A stretch of DNA of 64,000 nt, from contig NZ_CP162006.1 in assembly GCF_040822085.1 (NCBI RefSeq), forward strand, positions 930,001 through 994,000, given 5' to 3'. The stretch comes from Rhodoferax sp. WC2427 (GTDB lineage Bacteria > Pseudomonadota > Gammaproteobacteria > Burkholderiales > Burkholderiaceae_C). Below are positions 1 to 9,295 of the stretch, piece after piece; position 1 is the stretch's first letter; each line of letters begins with the position of its first letter. Below the pieces are notes generated by a model, which was not told the DNA's origin, did no database searches, and saw only the letters and a list, made by a program, of their open reading frames with translations. The position numbers were made by a program, and so were the translations under genes.

Positions 1-5
1 TCCAA

Positions 6-1037
6 ATGACCGCAAGCCAAAACCCCGAATCCGTTCCCGTCCCTGAATCCGCCGACACCCCGGAAGATGCCCTGTCTTCGCTGGAAGGCATGCTGGCCGG
101 GCTGAAAAAAGTGGCTCCCGGTGGCGACACCACCGGCCAGCGCTGCGGCCTGGTGGCCATCGTGGGCAAGCCCAACGTGGGCAAATCCACCCTGCTCAAT
201 GCCGTGGTGGGGCAAAAAATCAGCATCACCTCGCGCAAGGCGCAGACCACGCGCCACCGCATCACCGGCATCCGTACCCGCGAGAACACCCAGTTCGTGT
301 TTGTCGACACCCCCGGCTTCCAGACCCACCACAACAATGCGCTGAACCGCTCGCTGAACAAAACCGTGCTGGGCGCAGTGGGCGATGTGGACCTGATCTT
401 GTTTGTCGTCGAGGCCGGCAGCTTCACCCTGGCCGATGCCAAGGTGCTGTCGCTGCTCAAGCAAGACATCCCCGTGCTGCTGATCGCCAACAAGCTGGAC
501 AACGTACACCGCCGGGCCGAAATCGCCCCCTGGCTGCAATCCATGCAAGAGCGCCACAAGTTCGCCGAATTTGTGCCCATGTCGGCCAAGAACGCCAAGG
601 ACATCGAGCGCCTGTTCGCCATCTGCGCCAAGTACCTGCCCGAGCAGGGCTGGTGGTACGCCGAAGACGAGCTGACCGACCGCAGCGAGAAGTTCCAGGC
701 CGCCGAGACCGTGCGCGAAAAGCTGTTCCGCCTCACCGGCGACGAGTTGCCCTACACCTCTACCGTCATCATCGACAAGTTCGAAGAAGAGCCACCCGCC
801 CGCAAAGGCCAGAAGCGCCTGCTGAAAATCGCTGCCACCATCGTGGTCGAGCGCGATGGCCACAAAGCCATGGTGATCGGCGACAAGGGCGAGCGCATCA
901 AGCGCATCGGCATGGAAACCCGTGTCGAACTCGAAAAGCTCATGGATGCCAAGGTGTTCATTGAGGTCTGGGTCAAGGTTCGCTCCGGCTGGGCCGACGA
1001 CGAAGCCCGCGTGCGCTCTTTCGGCTACGGCGACTGA
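6..1037 (+). CDS. era: GTPase Era
   Basis: Ras-like GTPase that binds the 3' end of 16S rRNA and assists 30S subunit maturation. The 343-residue product shows the P-loop GKPNVGKS at 54-61, DTPG at 101-104 and NKLD at 162-165, then a C-terminal KH RNA-binding domain (about 250-330) containing [10 protein letters not shown]. It is about 40 residues longer than E. coli Era, through an N-terminal Pro/Glu/Ser-rich tail before residue 46. The ATG lies five bases from the window edge, so its ribosome site cannot be judged and an internal start is possible. In this group rnc normally lies immediately upstream (outside the window) and recO follows, as here. Confidence 0.97.
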   Translation: MTASQNPESVPVPESADTPEDALSSLEGMLAGLKKVAPGGDTTGQRCGLVAIVGKPNVGKSTLLNAVVGQKISITSRKAQTTRHRITGIRTRENTQFVFVDTPGFQTHHNNALNRSLNKTVLGAVGDVDLILFVVEAGSFTLADAKVLSLLKQDIPVLLIANKLDNVHRRAEIAPWLQSMQERHKFAEFVPMSAKNAKDIERLFAICAKYLPEQGWWYAEDELTDRSEKFQAAETVREKLFRLTGDELPYTSTVIIDKFEEEPPARKGQKRLLKIAATIVVERDGHKAMVIGDKGERIKRIGMETRVELEKLMDAKVFIEVWVKVRSGWADDEARVRSFGYGD

Positions 1038-1101
1038 CCACGCACCCCCCTGGGCCACCGGTCGGCCCTGGCGTGCTGTGTAGCCCTGTTTTTATCTGAC
1101 C

Positions 1102-1851
1102 ATGGCCACCAAACGCACGCTGGATGAACCTGCTTATGTGCTCCACCGCTACGACTGGAGCGAGTCCAGCCTGATCCTGGAAGTCTTCACCCGCCACCAC
1201 GGCCGCATGGCCATCGTGGCCAAGGGGGTGAAAAAGCCCACCTCCAACTTTCGCCCCATCTTGCTGCCGCTGCAACCCCTGCGGCTGTCGTTTGGCGGCG
1301 ATGCCGAGATCCGCACCCTCAAGGCGGCCGAGTGGGTGGGCGGCCATGTGATGCCCACCGGCGACGCACTGCTGTCGGGCTACTACCTCAACGAACTGCT
1401 GATGCGCCTGCTGGCCCGCGACGACCCGCACGCCGTGCTGTTCGATGCCTACGCCATTGCGGTCCAGGTGCTGGCCTCCGAACATGGCGAGGCCCTGCAA
1501 CCCGCGCTGCGGGCCTTCGAGCTGTTGCTGCTGCGCGAGATCGGGCTGCTGCCCTCGCTGGACGTGCAAACCATGACGCTGGAGCCGCTGGACCCCGCGG
1601 GCCGCTACAGCCTGGTGGCCGAGGGCGGCCTGCGCCAAAGCCAACAGGACGACCGCGCCAGCCTCAGCGGTGCCCAATGGCTGCTGCTGCAGCACTCGCT
1701 GCAGGCCGGCGCCCCCTTTACCGCCACTTTGCGCGCCTGCGCCGAGGTGCTGAACGGCCTGAAGCCCCAGCTGCGGGCCGTGCTGCACTACCATTGCGGC
1801 ATGGCAACGCTGCATACGCGGCAACTGATGATGGACCTGCAAAATTTATGA
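1102..1851 (+). CDS. recO: DNA repair protein RecO
   Basis: Recombination mediator that works with RecR (and RecF) to load RecA on SSB-coated single-stranded DNA. The 249-residue product has the N-terminal OB-fold region ([18 protein letters not shown], residues about 13-30) and the helical C-terminal domain of the family. No cysteine zinc cluster is seen, as in proteobacterial RecO. It follows era by 64 bases, and its TGA overlaps the pdxJ ATG (ATGA), so era-recO-pdxJ are probably co-transcribed, the usual proteobacterial order. Confidence 0.95.
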   Translation: MATKRTLDEPAYVLHRYDWSESSLILEVFTRHHGRMAIVAKGVKKPTSNFRPILLPLQPLRLSFGGDAEIRTLKAAEWVGGHVMPTGDALLSGYYLNELLMRLLARDDPHAVLFDAYAIAVQVLASEHGEALQPALRAFELLLLREIGLLPSLDVQTMTLEPLDPAGRYSLVAEGGLRQSQQDDRASLSGAQWLLLQHSLQAGAPFTATLRACAEVLNGLKPQLRAVLHYHCGMATLHTRQLMMDLQNL

Positions 1852-2606
1852 GCCAATCCCCCACGCGCACCGCGCTTTCCGTCAACGTCAACAAAGTCGC
1901 CCTGGTGCGCAATACCCGGCACCTGGGCATCCCCAGCGTGGCCCGCGCGGCCACGCTGTGCCTGCAGGCGGGGGCCCAGGGCATTACCGTGCACCCGCGG
2001 CCCGACGCGCGGCATATCCGCCCGGAAGACGTGACCGAGCTGTCGGCCTTGCTCAAGGCCTGGCCGGACCGCGAATTCAACATCGAAGGCAACCCGTTTC
2101 AGAACCTGATGGACTTCGTGCGCCAGTGCCGCCCGCAGCAGTGCACCTTTGTGCCTGACGGCGAAGACCAGTTCACCAGCGACCACGGCTGGAACCTGGC
2201 GCAAGACGGCGAGCGCCTGCGCCCGCTGATTGCCGAAGCCCACAGCCTGGGCGTGCGCGTCAGCCTGTTCATGGATCCCGTGCCCGCCGCCATGGCCCAG
2301 GCCAAAGCCGTGGGTGCCGACCGCGTCGAGCTCTACACCGAAACCTTCGCCAGCGCCTTTGGCCAGCCGCATTTCCAAGAGGTTTTTGAGCAGTTTGTGC
2401 AGACAGGACGGGCGGCAGCAGCTATTAATTTAGGAGTCAACGCCGGCCACGACCTGAACCGCGACAACCTCACCACCTTCCTGCGCGGCTGTCCCATGGT
2501 GCAAGAAGTGTCCATCGGCCACGCCCTGGTGGCCGACGCGCTGGAACTGGGCTACGCCGCCACCGTGCAAGACTATCTGCGCTGCATTGATGCAGCCTTT
2601 GCCTGA
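1848..2606 (+). CDS. pdxJ: Pyridoxine 5'-phosphate synthase PdxJ
   Basis: Last step of the DXP-dependent vitamin B6 pathway: condenses 3-amino-2-oxopropyl phosphate with deoxyxylulose 5-phosphate to pyridoxine 5'-phosphate. The 252-residue TIM barrel starts [18 protein letters not shown] and contains the expected [12 protein letters not shown] segment, the FNIEGNP strand and the NAGHDLN phosphate-binding loop. The start is fixed by the ATGA overlap with recO; longer in-frame extension upstream only reads recO out of frame. Residues about 185-195 (AAAINLGV) are encoded by AT-rich codons, including TTA, that differ from the rest of the gene; this patch overlaps a copy of the dispersed 37-base repeat. 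Confidence 0.96.
   Translation: MSQSPTRTALSVNVNKVALVRNTRHLGIPSVARAATLCLQAGAQGITVHPRPDARHIRPEDVTELSALLKAWPDREFNIEGNPFQNLMDFVRQCRPQQCTFVPDGEDQFTSDHGWNLAQDGERLRPLIAEAHSLGVRVSLFMDPVPAAMAQAKAVGADRVELYTETFASAFGQPHFQEVFEQFVQTGRAAAAINLGVNAGHDLNRDNLTTFLRGCPMVQEVSIGHALVADALELGYAATVQDYLRCIDAAFA
2389..2425 (-). repeat. In-gene copy of the 37-base repeat (inside pdxJ)
   Basis: Read on the minus strand, the left block ATAGCTGCTGCCGC matches the intergenic consensus ATAGCTGCTCACGC at 12 of 14 bases. It is followed by an 11-base centre CCGTCCTGTCT that shares its first six bases with the intergenic copy near 30.1 kb; the right block is degenerate. The PdxJ reading frame passes through without an obvious insertion. 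Alignment was by eye; chance similarity at one site cannot be excluded. Confidence 0.45.
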
Positions 2607-2621
2607 CAAGGAGTACCCGCG

Positions 2622-3218
2622 ATGGGATTGCCGCTTAAAAACCTCAGCATGCCGGACTTTGTGGCCTGGGAGAACGCCCAGCCCACGCGCAACGAGTTCT
2701 ACCGGGGTGAAGTCTTCGCCATGGTCGGGCCGCGCCGCGTGAATGGGGAAGTCGTTGTCAATGTGCTGACTGCATTGAAGCACCATCTCAAAGGATCGCC
2801 TTGCCGCGTGTACAGCGAAAGCATGAAGCTCCAGGTGGCCGACGACGCGCTGTTTTACCCGGATGTGTTCGTCACCTGCGATGCGCAAGACCTGCGCACG
2901 GACCGCATCTTCCGCGCGCCCACGCTGGTGCTGGAGGTCCTGTCGCCCACGACCGCCGGGTTCGACCGGGGCCTGAAGTTCGCCACCTACCGGCGCATCC
3001 CGTCCCTGCAAGAGTATTTGCTGATCGACCCGATGGAGCGCAGCGTGGAGCTGTTCCGGCGCAATGCCCAGGGCCTGTTCGAGCTGCACGACATGACGGC
3101 AGCTACCCACCTGGTGCTGGCCAGCGTGGGGCTGGAAATGCCCATCGCCGACGTGTTTGAAGGCGTGGAGCCGGGCGACACGCTGGACGAAACACCTGAC
3201 GACATTCCTCGACCATGA
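2622..3218 (+). CDS. Uma2 family (DUF820) nuclease-fold protein
   Basis: Member of the Uma2/DUF820 group, which has a PD-(D/E)XK restriction-endonuclease-like fold; the biological role of the family is unknown. In this 198-residue protein the likely catalytic set is D81 (YPDVFV), E105 (LVLEVLSP) and K119 (RGLKF). The ATG at 2622 follows pdxJ by 15 bases behind GACAAGGAG. The TGA at the other end overlaps the acpS start, so translation of this gene and acpS is coupled. Placement between pdxJ and acpS, which are normally neighbours, suggests an insertion into the operon. Family assignment is confident; activity is not shown. Confidence 0.88.
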   Translation: MGLPLKNLSMPDFVAWENAQPTRNEFYRGEVFAMVGPRRVNGEVVVNVLTALKHHLKGSPCRVYSESMKLQVADDALFYPDVFVTCDAQDLRTDRIFRAPTLVLEVLSPTTAGFDRGLKFATYRRIPSLQEYLLIDPMERSVELFRRNAQGLFELHDMTAATHLVLASVGLEMPIADVFEGVEPGDTLDETPDDIPRP

Positions 3219-3613
3219 TCTACGGCATCGGCACCGACATCTGCGACGTGCGTCGCATCCGGGCCAGCCTGGAGCGGCATGGCGACCGGTTTGCGGAAAA
3301 GGTGCTCAGCGATGCCGAACTGGCGGTGTGGCGCCGCCGCAGTGCGCGCAACCCCGAGCGCGGTGTGCGCTATCTGGCCACCCGCTTCAGCGCCAAGGAA
3401 TCCTTCAGCAAGGCCATTGGCATGGGGATGCGCATGCCCATGACCTGGCGGCTGTGCGAGATCGGCAACCTGCCCAGCGGCCAGCCGGTGCTGGTGCTGC
3501 ACGGCGTACTGAAAACCTGGTTCGAGGAGCGCCAACTGAGCGCCCATGTGACCGTGACCGATGAGACCGACTATGCCGCCAGTTTTGTGGTGGTGGAGCA
3601 GCCACCGGCCTGA
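3215..3613 (+). CDS. acpS: Holo-[acyl-carrier-protein] synthase AcpS
   Basis: Transfers 4'-phosphopantetheine from CoA to acyl carrier protein, activating it for fatty-acid synthesis. The 132-residue product has both family signatures: [12 protein letters not shown] with magnesium-binding D8, and [11 protein letters not shown] with K61/E62. The start ATG overlaps the TGA of the upstream Uma2-type gene. In many betaproteobacteria acpS directly follows pdxJ and precedes nagZ; here only the Uma2 gene intervenes. Confidence 0.96.
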   Translation: MIYGIGTDICDVRRIRASLERHGDRFAEKVLSDAELAVWRRRSARNPERGVRYLATRFSAKESFSKAIGMGMRMPMTWRLCEIGNLPSGQPVLVLHGVLKTWFEERQLSAHVTVTDETDYAASFVVVEQPPA

Positions 3614-3634
3614 AACTGGTTTGCTATAGTGTTG

Positions 3635-3671
3635 ATAGCTGCTCACGCCCATTGAATGAGCGCTAGAGCCT
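3635..3671 (+). repeat. 37-base dispersed repeat, copy A
   Basis: Left block ATAGCTGCTCACGC, centre CCATTGAATGA, right block GCGCTAGAGCCT, then an AT-rich tail up to the nagZ ribosome site. The region around the centre is an imperfect short inverted repeat (CGCCCAT/ATGAGCG). It fills most of the 79-base acpS-nagZ gap. Confidence 0.85.
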
Positions 3672-3692
3672 TATTTCTTATAAAGTATTGCC

Positions 3693-4751
3693 ATGTCCCA
3701 ACACGCACCCCTCATCATCGACATCGCGGGCACCAGCCTGACCAAGGCCGACCGCCAGCGCCTGCAGCATCCGCTGGTCGGCGGCCTGATTTTGTTTGCC
3801 CGCAACTGGCAAGACCGGGCGCAACTTACCGCGCTGTGCCGCGCGATCAAGAAGGTCCGCCCCGACGTGCTGGTTTGCGTGGACCACGAGGGCGGCCGGG
3901 TACAGCGCTTCAAGACCGACGGCTTCACCCACCTGCCGCCCATGCATGTGCTGGGCGAGCTGTGGATGGCGGACGCCTTGCAGGCCACCAACATCGCCAC
4001 CGCCTGCGGCTACGTGCTGGCGTCTGAGCTGCGTGCCTGCGGGGTCGATTTCAGCTTCACCCCGGTGCTGGACCTGGATTTTGGCGACAGCAGCGTGATC
4101 GGCAACCGCGCTTTCCACCGCGACCCGCGCGTGGTCAGCATGCTGGCCAAGAGCCTGGTGCACGGCCTGCTACAGGCGGGCATGGGCAACTGCGGCAAGC
4201 ATTTCCCCGGGCACGGCTTCGTGACCGCCGACTCGCACACCGCCATTCCGGTGGACAAGCGCAGCCTCAAAGCCATTCTGGCGGATGACGCTGCGCCCTA
4301 CGGCTGGCTCAACACCAGCCTGCGCAGTGTGATGCCCGCCCACGTGATCTACCCCAAGGTAGACAAGCGCCCGGCAGGTTTTTCCGAAAAGTGGCTGCAA
4401 GAGATATTGCGTGGCAAGCTGGACTTCCAGGGGGCCATCTTCAGCGACGACCTCAGCATGGCCGGGGCCCGCAAGATTGACGGCCAGGATGTCAGTTACA
4501 CCGAGGCAGCGATTGCCGCCCTGCAAGCCGGTTGCGACCTGGCGCTGCTGTGCAACCAGAGCCTGGGCGATGGCCAGGAGCTCGATGCCTTGCTGGCCGG
4601 CCTGGCCGAAGCCCAGCTCAAGGGCCTGTGGCACCCCGATGAGGCCAGCGAGGCCCGCCGCCAGGCCCTGCTGCCCGTAGGCCCTGCGCCCGAATGGGAC
4701 GCGTTGATGACCCAGCCCGCCTACATGCAGGCGCTGTGGCTGGTGCCTTGA
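3693..4751 (+). CDS. nagZ: Beta-N-acetylhexosaminidase NagZ
   Basis: Cytoplasmic GH3 enzyme of peptidoglycan recycling that removes GlcNAc from GlcNAc-anhydromuropeptides. The 352-residue protein starts at ATG 3693 and contains the substrate-binding VDHEGGRVQRF, the dyad loop KHFPGHG (residues about 168-174) and the nucleophile in FSDDLSMAG (about 249-257). Length matches the single-domain proteobacterial form. It is last in the era-to-nagZ series and converges on lysS, with a repeat copy in the 69-base gap. Confidence 0.95.
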   Translation: MSQHAPLIIDIAGTSLTKADRQRLQHPLVGGLILFARNWQDRAQLTALCRAIKKVRPDVLVCVDHEGGRVQRFKTDGFTHLPPMHVLGELWMADALQATNIATACGYVLASELRACGVDFSFTPVLDLDFGDSSVIGNRAFHRDPRVVSMLAKSLVHGLLQAGMGNCGKHFPGHGFVTADSHTAIPVDKRSLKAILADDAAPYGWLNTSLRSVMPAHVIYPKVDKRPAGFSEKWLQEILRGKLDFQGAIFSDDLSMAGARKIDGQDVSYTEAAIAALQAGCDLALLCNQSLGDGQELDALLAGLAEAQLKGLWHPDEASEARRQALLPVGPAPEWDALMTQPAYMQALWLVP

Positions 4752-4768
4752 CCGGTACTACTGTTTTT

Positions 4769-4805
4769 ATAGCTGCTCACGCTTATGGAATAAGCGCTGG
4801 CAGCC
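4769..4805 (+). repeat. 37-base dispersed repeat, copy B
   Basis: Left block ATAGCTGCTCACGC, centre TTATGGAATAA, right block GCGCTGGCAGCC. The middle forms a perfect 7-bp hairpin (CGCTTAT, loop GGA, ATAAGCG). It lies between the convergent ends of nagZ and lysS and may contribute to termination, though no strong U-tract terminator is visible. Confidence 0.87.
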
Positions 4806-4820
4806 TAAAAAGCATACAAA

Positions 4821-6365
4821 TTACTCTTTGCGCAGCGCCGGGAACAAAATGACGTCCCGGATGCTGGCGCTGTCGGTCAGCAGCATCATCAGGCGGTCGA
4901 TGCCGATGCCGCAGCCGCCAGTGGGGGGCATGCCGTATTCCAGGGCGCGTACGAAGTCGTGGTCGAAGTGCATGGCTTCGTCGTCGCCGCTGTCCTTGGC
5001 GTTCACCTGGGCCTGGAAGCGGGCGGCCTGGTCTTCGGCATCGTTCAACTCGCTGAAGCCGTTGCCGAACTCGCGGCCGGTGATGTAGAGCTCGAAGCGC
5101 TCGGTGACCTCGGGCCGGTCGTCGTTGGCGCGGGCCAGGGGCGAGATTTCGGTGGGGTGCTCCATGATGAAGGTGGGCTGCCAGAGCTTGTCTTCCACGG
5201 TTTCTTCAAAGTACAGCACCTGCAGGCTGGCCAGGGTGCGGCCCGCGAGCTTGTTCTTGGCCTCGGTCAGGCCGAGCTTTTTCACCGCGTTGGTCAGCCA
5301 GTTGGCATCGAACACGTTGTCGCCGGCTTCGGTGTACTTCTGGATGGCTTCCACAATCGTCAGGCGCTCGAAGGGCTGGCTCAGGTCGACTGGCTTGCCC
5401 GCGTAGGTGAGCTGCAACGAGCCAGTGGCACGCTGGGCGGCGTCGCGGATCAGCTTTTCGGTGTAGTCCATCAGGTCCTGGTAGTTCCAGTAGGCCGCGT
5501 AGAACTCCATCATGGTGAACTCGGGGTTGTGGCGCACCGAGATGCCTTCGTTGCGGTAGCTGCGGTTGATTTCGAACACGCGCTCGAAGCCGCCGACGAT
5601 CAGGCGCTTGAGGTAGAGCTCGGGCGCGATGCGCAAAAACATTTCCTGGTCCAGCGCGTTGTGGTGCGTCTTGAACGGCTTGGCGTTGGCACCGCCGGGA
5701 ATGGGGTGCAGCATGGGCGTCTCCACCTCCAGGAAGTCGTGGGCCACCATGAAATCGCGCAGGGCGCTGACGGCCTTGCTGCGGGCCATGAAGCGCTGGC
5801 GGGCCTGCACATCGGTCATCAGATCGACGTAGCGCTGGCGGTACTTGGTTTCCTGGTCGGCCATGCCGTGGAACTTGTCGGGCATGGGGCGCAGGCTCTT
5901 GGTGAGCAGACGCACGCTGGTGGCGTGCAAGGAGAGCTCGCCGGTGCGGGTTTTGAAGACGGTGCCCTCGGCCGCCACGATGTCGCCCAGGTCCCAGTGC
6001 TTGAAGCTGGCGTACAGCTCCGCGCCCACGTCTTCGCCCTTGATGTAGATCTGGATGCGGCCACCGGTGTCGCCAAACGACGCGTCTTGCAGGGTGCAAA
6101 AGCTGGCCTTGCCCATGACGCGCTTGAGCATCATGCGGCCCGCGACCTTGGCCGTGGCACCCAGGGCGGCCAGTTCTTCGGTGGACAGGCTGTTGAAGCG
6201 CTCAAACAGGCTGGCGGCGTGGTCGCTGGGTTTGAAGTCATTGGGGAACGCGACACCCTTGCCCTCGGTTTGCTGCTGGCGGATGGCTTTGAGCTTTTCG
6301 CGGCGCTCCAGAATCAGCTGGTTTTCGTCTTGTACGGGTGCGGGGGGGAGGGTGTTTTCAGACAT
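4821..6365 (-). CDS. lysS: Lysine--tRNA ligase, class II
   Basis: Charges tRNA-Lys. The 514-residue protein has the N-terminal OB-fold anticodon-binding domain (about 70-180) and class II catalytic core with motif 2 ([20 protein letters not shown]) and motif 3 near the C terminus ([13 protein letters not shown]). Start [10 protein letters not shown] at 6365. The glycan locus lies upstream on the same strand with a 75-base gap; a functional link is unlikely. Confidence 0.98.
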   Translation of the reverse strand: MSENTLPPAPVQDENQLILERREKLKAIRQQQTEGKGVAFPNDFKPSDHAASLFERFNSLSTEELAALGATAKVAGRMMLKRVMGKASFCTLQDASFGDTGGRIQIYIKGEDVGAELYASFKHWDLGDIVAAEGTVFKTRTGELSLHATSVRLLTKSLRPMPDKFHGMADQETKYRQRYVDLMTDVQARQRFMARSKAVSALRDFMVAHDFLEVETPMLHPIPGGANAKPFKTHHNALDQEMFLRIAPELYLKRLIVGGFERVFEINRSYRNEGISVRHNPEFTMMEFYAAYWNYQDLMDYTEKLIRDAAQRATGSLQLTYAGKPVDLSQPFERLTIVEAIQKYTEAGDNVFDANWLTNAVKKLGLTEAKNKLAGRTLASLQVLYFEETVEDKLWQPTFIMEHPTEISPLARANDDRPEVTERFELYITGREFGNGFSELNDAEDQAARFQAQVNAKDSGDDEAMHFDHDFVRALEYGMPPTGGCGIGIDRLMMLLTDSASIRDVILFPALRKE

Positions 6366-6440
6366 GGAAGCGTTTTGGATGGAGAAAGGGCGGGTTGCGC
6401 CGAACCCGCCATTCTAAAACGCCGCCAGTGGGTCCTGTGG

Positions 6441-7001
6441 TCAGTGGGTAACGCCGTCGCGGCGCAGTACCTTGAAGAAGGTCAGCACCAGAATCCGCAG
6501 ATCCAGCGCCAGGGAGCGGTGTTGCAGGTAGTAGGCGTCGAGTGCCACTTTGGCCGGAATCGGCAGTTCGTCGCGCCCGTGGATCTGCGCCCAGCCGGTC
6601 AGCCCGGGCACCAGGGTGTGCACGCCCTGGGCGGTGCGCAGGGCCACCAGGTCGTGCTGGTTGAACAGCGCAGGGCGCGGCCCCACAAAGCCCATATCGC
6701 CCTTCAGAATGCTCCACAGTTGGGGCAACTCGTCCAGGCTGCTCTTGCGCAAAAAGCTACCGATGGGCGTCAGGTAGGTATCCGGATTTGCTAGCAAATG
6801 CGTAGCTACTGCAGGCGTACCTATGCGCATGGAGCGGAACTTTGGCATGGAGAAAATGCTATTGTTTTTACCCACCCGGTCAGACCAGTACAACACCGGA
6901 CCGGGGGAGGTGAGGCGCACCGCCAGGGCCACCAGCAGCAAGGGCAGGGCCAGCACCAGCAGGGCCAGCAGGGCCAGAAATAGGTCGATCAGCCGTTTCA
7001 T
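6441..7001 (-). CDS. PglC-type polyprenyl-phosphate sugar-1-phosphate transferase
   Basis: Small monotopic phosphoglycosyl transferase (bacterial sugar transferase family) that would start a surface glycan by moving sugar-1-phosphate from a UDP-sugar to undecaprenyl phosphate. The 186 residues begin with one hydrophobic re-entrant segment (about 5-30), then KFRSM and the catalytic Asp-Glu dyad in SSLDELPQL, and GPRPAL later. Only the PglC core is present, without the extra membrane domain of WbaP/WcaJ. It overlaps the upstream reductase gene by ATGA. With that partner the donor could be UDP-N-acetylquinovosamine, as in the Rhizobium etli WreQ/WreU pair; this is inference. Confidence 0.9.
   Translation of the reverse strand: MKRLIDLFLALLALLVLALPLLLVALAVRLTSPGPVLYWSDRVGKNNSIFSMPKFRSMRIGTPAVATHLLANPDTYLTPIGSFLRKSSLDELPQLWSILKGDMGFVGPRPALFNQHDLVALRTAQGVHTLVPGLTGWAQIHGRDELPIPAKVALDAYYLQHRSLALDLRILVLTFFKVLRRDGVTH
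6802..6838 (+). repeat. Weak in-gene match to the 37-base repeat (inside the sugar transferase)
   Basis: The plus strand shows TAGCT at the left-block position, an 11-base spacing, and a right block beginning GCATGGA as in copy H. Only about 8 of 14 left-block bases agree. The surrounding codons (VATHLLANP) are AT-rich compared with the gene. Listed as a possible decayed copy only. Confidence 0.2.
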
Positions 7002-7951
7002 GGCCGGTAGTCCACCAGCGCCCGGCGCAGACCCTCATCGACCGTGACGGGTGGTATCCAGCCCAACAGCGTGCGCGCTTTGCGGCTGTCGATCTGCAGG
7101 TTGCCGCACAGGCGTTGCGCTGCCGCACGTCGGCCCAGCAGTGTGGCTGCGGTCATCAGCATCCAGATGGGTGCGGGCAGTAAACGGGCGGGGCGGTCCA
7201 TGGCGCGGGCAATGCGTTGGACTAGTGCTGTGGTGGACAGGTCCTCGCCATCGCTGACCATCAAGGTCTGGTGCGCCGCCGCAGGGTGGGTCAGGCAGGT
7301 GGCGATGAGGTCCACCAGGTTGTCCACGGCCAGCAGGCTGCGTTGGTTGTCGATGTAGCCCAGCGGCAACGGCGTGCCACGCGCCACGGCCCGCGCCAGT
7401 GCCGCAAAATTGGCCCCCACCCCCAGGCCGTACACCAGCGGCGGTCGCAAAATGGTCAGGGCCAGGCCGCTGCCGCGGACGACGTTTTGCAAAGCCTGTT
7501 CGGTTTCCAGTTTGCTGATGCTGTAGCCGTCCTGGGGCGCGCAAGGACTGGTTTCGCAAAACGGCTGGTGGGCCGGTGTGGATTCGCCGTTAACCTTGAT
7601 GGAGCTGAGGAACACCAGGCGCTGCACGCCCGCTTGCGCGGCCATCTGCGCCAGGCGCGTGCTGCCCACCACATTGACCTGCCGAAACGCATGCAATGGA
7701 TCAACGGCCTGTTCATGCATCACATGGACCCGCGCCGCCAAGTGGACCACCGCGTCGATGCCCGCCAAGGCCGTATGCCAATCGGTGGAGGCATCCAGAT
7801 CGCCGACCTGCACGTGCTGCACCCCGGCAGGCAGCCGCTCCACCCCAGATGCCCGCACCGCCGCCCGCACCTCAAACTGCGGCAGCGTCAGCAAATGCGC
7901 CACCAGGGCACGTCCCACGAAGCCGGTGGCTCCTGTTACCAGTACTTTCAC
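6998..7951 (-). CDS. NAD(P)-dependent nucleotide-sugar epimerase/reductase (extended SDR)
   Basis: Extended short-chain dehydrogenase acting on a nucleotide sugar. The 317-residue protein has the Rossmann motif GATGFVG at 7-13, a catalytic serine region (LVFLSSIKVNGE) and the YxxxK motif in GYSISKLE. Family members next to a PglC-type transferase and a WbpM-type dehydratase include WbpV/WreQ-like 4-reductases that make UDP-QuiNAc; UDP-GlcNAc 4-epimerase is the main alternative. It is translationally coupled to the transferase gene (ATGA) and diverges from the GT4 gene across a 155-base gap that should hold promoters for both directions. Confidence 0.85.
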   Translation of the reverse strand: MKVLVTGATGFVGRALVAHLLTLPQFEVRAAVRASGVERLPAGVQHVQVGDLDASTDWHTALAGIDAVVHLAARVHVMHEQAVDPLHAFRQVNVVGSTRLAQMAAQAGVQRLVFLSSIKVNGESTPAHQPFCETSPCAPQDGYSISKLETEQALQNVVRGSGLALTILRPPLVYGLGVGANFAALARAVARGTPLPLGYIDNQRSLLAVDNLVDLIATCLTHPAAAHQTLMVSDGEDLSTTALVQRIARAMDRPARLLPAPIWMLMTAATLLGRRAAAQRLCGNLQIDSRKARTLLGWIPPVTVDEGLRRALVDYRP

Positions 7952-8106
7952 GGGCGAAGGTACCCAAAAAAACGGGGCGAAATTGGCATTGGTTGATGTG
8001 GACAGAGACCGTTACGGGGGTCGGCGATACTGTGTAGCTTGTGCATGGGTTACTGCGGAAGTCTTGGGGATGCCGGGGTATGTAGCACGTAAATATCAAG
8101 TATTGA

Positions 8107-9261
8107 ATGGCCAAGCTACTCTATTTCATTTCCGAAGACTGGTTTTTTTGCTCGCATTTTCTAGACCGGGCCAAACTCGCGCAATCTCAAGGTTTTGAAA
8201 TTGTAGTTTTGGCCCGTGAAGGTCGGCACGCCCAGCGTATCAAAGATGCTGGCTTTCGTATTGTGGGTTTAGATATGGAGCGCAGCAGCACCCAGCTTTG
8301 GAAGGAGTGGCAGGTACTGCGCCAAGTATGGCGCGTGTACGGTCAGGAAAAGCCGGATGTACTGCACCACGTCGCCCTTAAACCTATTATTTATGGCAGC
8401 CTCGTGGCCCGGCTGCGTGGATTGCGTGCGGTGGTGAATGCGCCGGTTGGTATGGGCTACGTTTTCACCTCGCAAGACAAGAAGGTGCGTTGGCTTAGGC
8501 CGTTGGTGGGTCTTTTTCTTCGCAATTTGCTCAATCCGCAGGGCAGCAAAGTTATTTTTGAGAATAGCGAAGATCTGCAGGCCCATGTGCTGCGCAAGGC
8601 AGTTCGGCCGCTGGACGCGGTCTTGATCCAAGGGGCGGGCGTGGATACGGCGGTGTTCCATCCCGTCGCGGCGCCCCAAGGCGACCCGATTGTGGTGATG
8701 GCGGCGCGGATGTTGAAGGACAAAGGAGTGGTCGAGTTTGTAGCGGCGGCGCGGCTGCTGCGGCAGCGGGGCGTTGGCGCGCGGTTTTGGCTGGTGGGGG
8801 CACCCGATCCAGGAAACCCGTCGTCGTTGACGAAGGCGGAGTTGATGGGTTGGCAAGCGCAGGGTGATGTGGAGTGGCTGGGACACCAAGACGATATGCC
8901 AAGCCTGTTGCAGCGTTGCCATATCGCGTGTTTGCCCTCCTACCGCGAGGGTCTTCCCAAGTTTTTGTTGGAAGCGATGGCCAGCGGACTGGCGGTTGTC
9001 AGCACGGATGTGCCGGGGTGCCGCACCGCGGTGCAGCACGGACTGACGGGCTTGCTGGTGCCTGCGCGGGATGTGGTCGCATTGGCTGACGCATTGGCGC
9101 AGTTGATATCGCAGCCGTTACAGCGTGCTGATATGGGCAGATGCGCGCGGGCCCGTGTCGAGCGAGAATTTTCCGGTACCCATATCAACCAACAGACGTT
9201 GGAACTCTACCAACGGTTGGTCGCCACACCTTTCAACGGCACACCACACACAGATGCTTGA
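8107..9261 (+). CDS. Glycosyltransferase family 4
   Basis: GT-B fold retaining glycosyltransferase, probably adding a sugar to the lipid-linked glycan on the cytoplasmic face. The 384-residue protein starts MAKLLYFISEDWFF. It has an N-terminal acceptor domain with DVLHHVALKPIIYGSL, and a C-terminal donor domain with VVMAARMLKDKG and the EX7E motif in EGLPKFLLEAMA (about 282-293). It is the only plus-strand gene in the glycan locus and converges on the GT2 gene with a 34-base gap. AT content rises from here to about 12.5 kb, as is common in transferred surface-polysaccharide genes. The sugar specificity cannot be read from sequence. Confidence 0.9.
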   Translation: MAKLLYFISEDWFFCSHFLDRAKLAQSQGFEIVVLAREGRHAQRIKDAGFRIVGLDMERSSTQLWKEWQVLRQVWRVYGQEKPDVLHHVALKPIIYGSLVARLRGLRAVVNAPVGMGYVFTSQDKKVRWLRPLVGLFLRNLLNPQGSKVIFENSEDLQAHVLRKAVRPLDAVLIQGAGVDTAVFHPVAAPQGDPIVVMAARMLKDKGVVEFVAAARLLRQRGVGARFWLVGAPDPGNPSSLTKAELMGWQAQGDVEWLGHQDDMPSLLQRCHIACLPSYREGLPKFLLEAMASGLAVVSTDVPGCRTAVQHGLTGLLVPARDVVALADALAQLISQPLQRADMGRCARARVEREFSGTHINQQTLELYQRLVATPFNGTPHTDA

Positions 9262-9295
9262 AGCGTAGCGTCGGTTGAACTGGCTCGCCTCTTTT

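Noticed and set aside
4959..6794. 611-codon open frame opposite lysS
   Set aside because: Typical GC-rich antisense shadow: low-complexity Gly/Val/Ala/Gln/His composition, no domain, and lysS on the other strand is clear.
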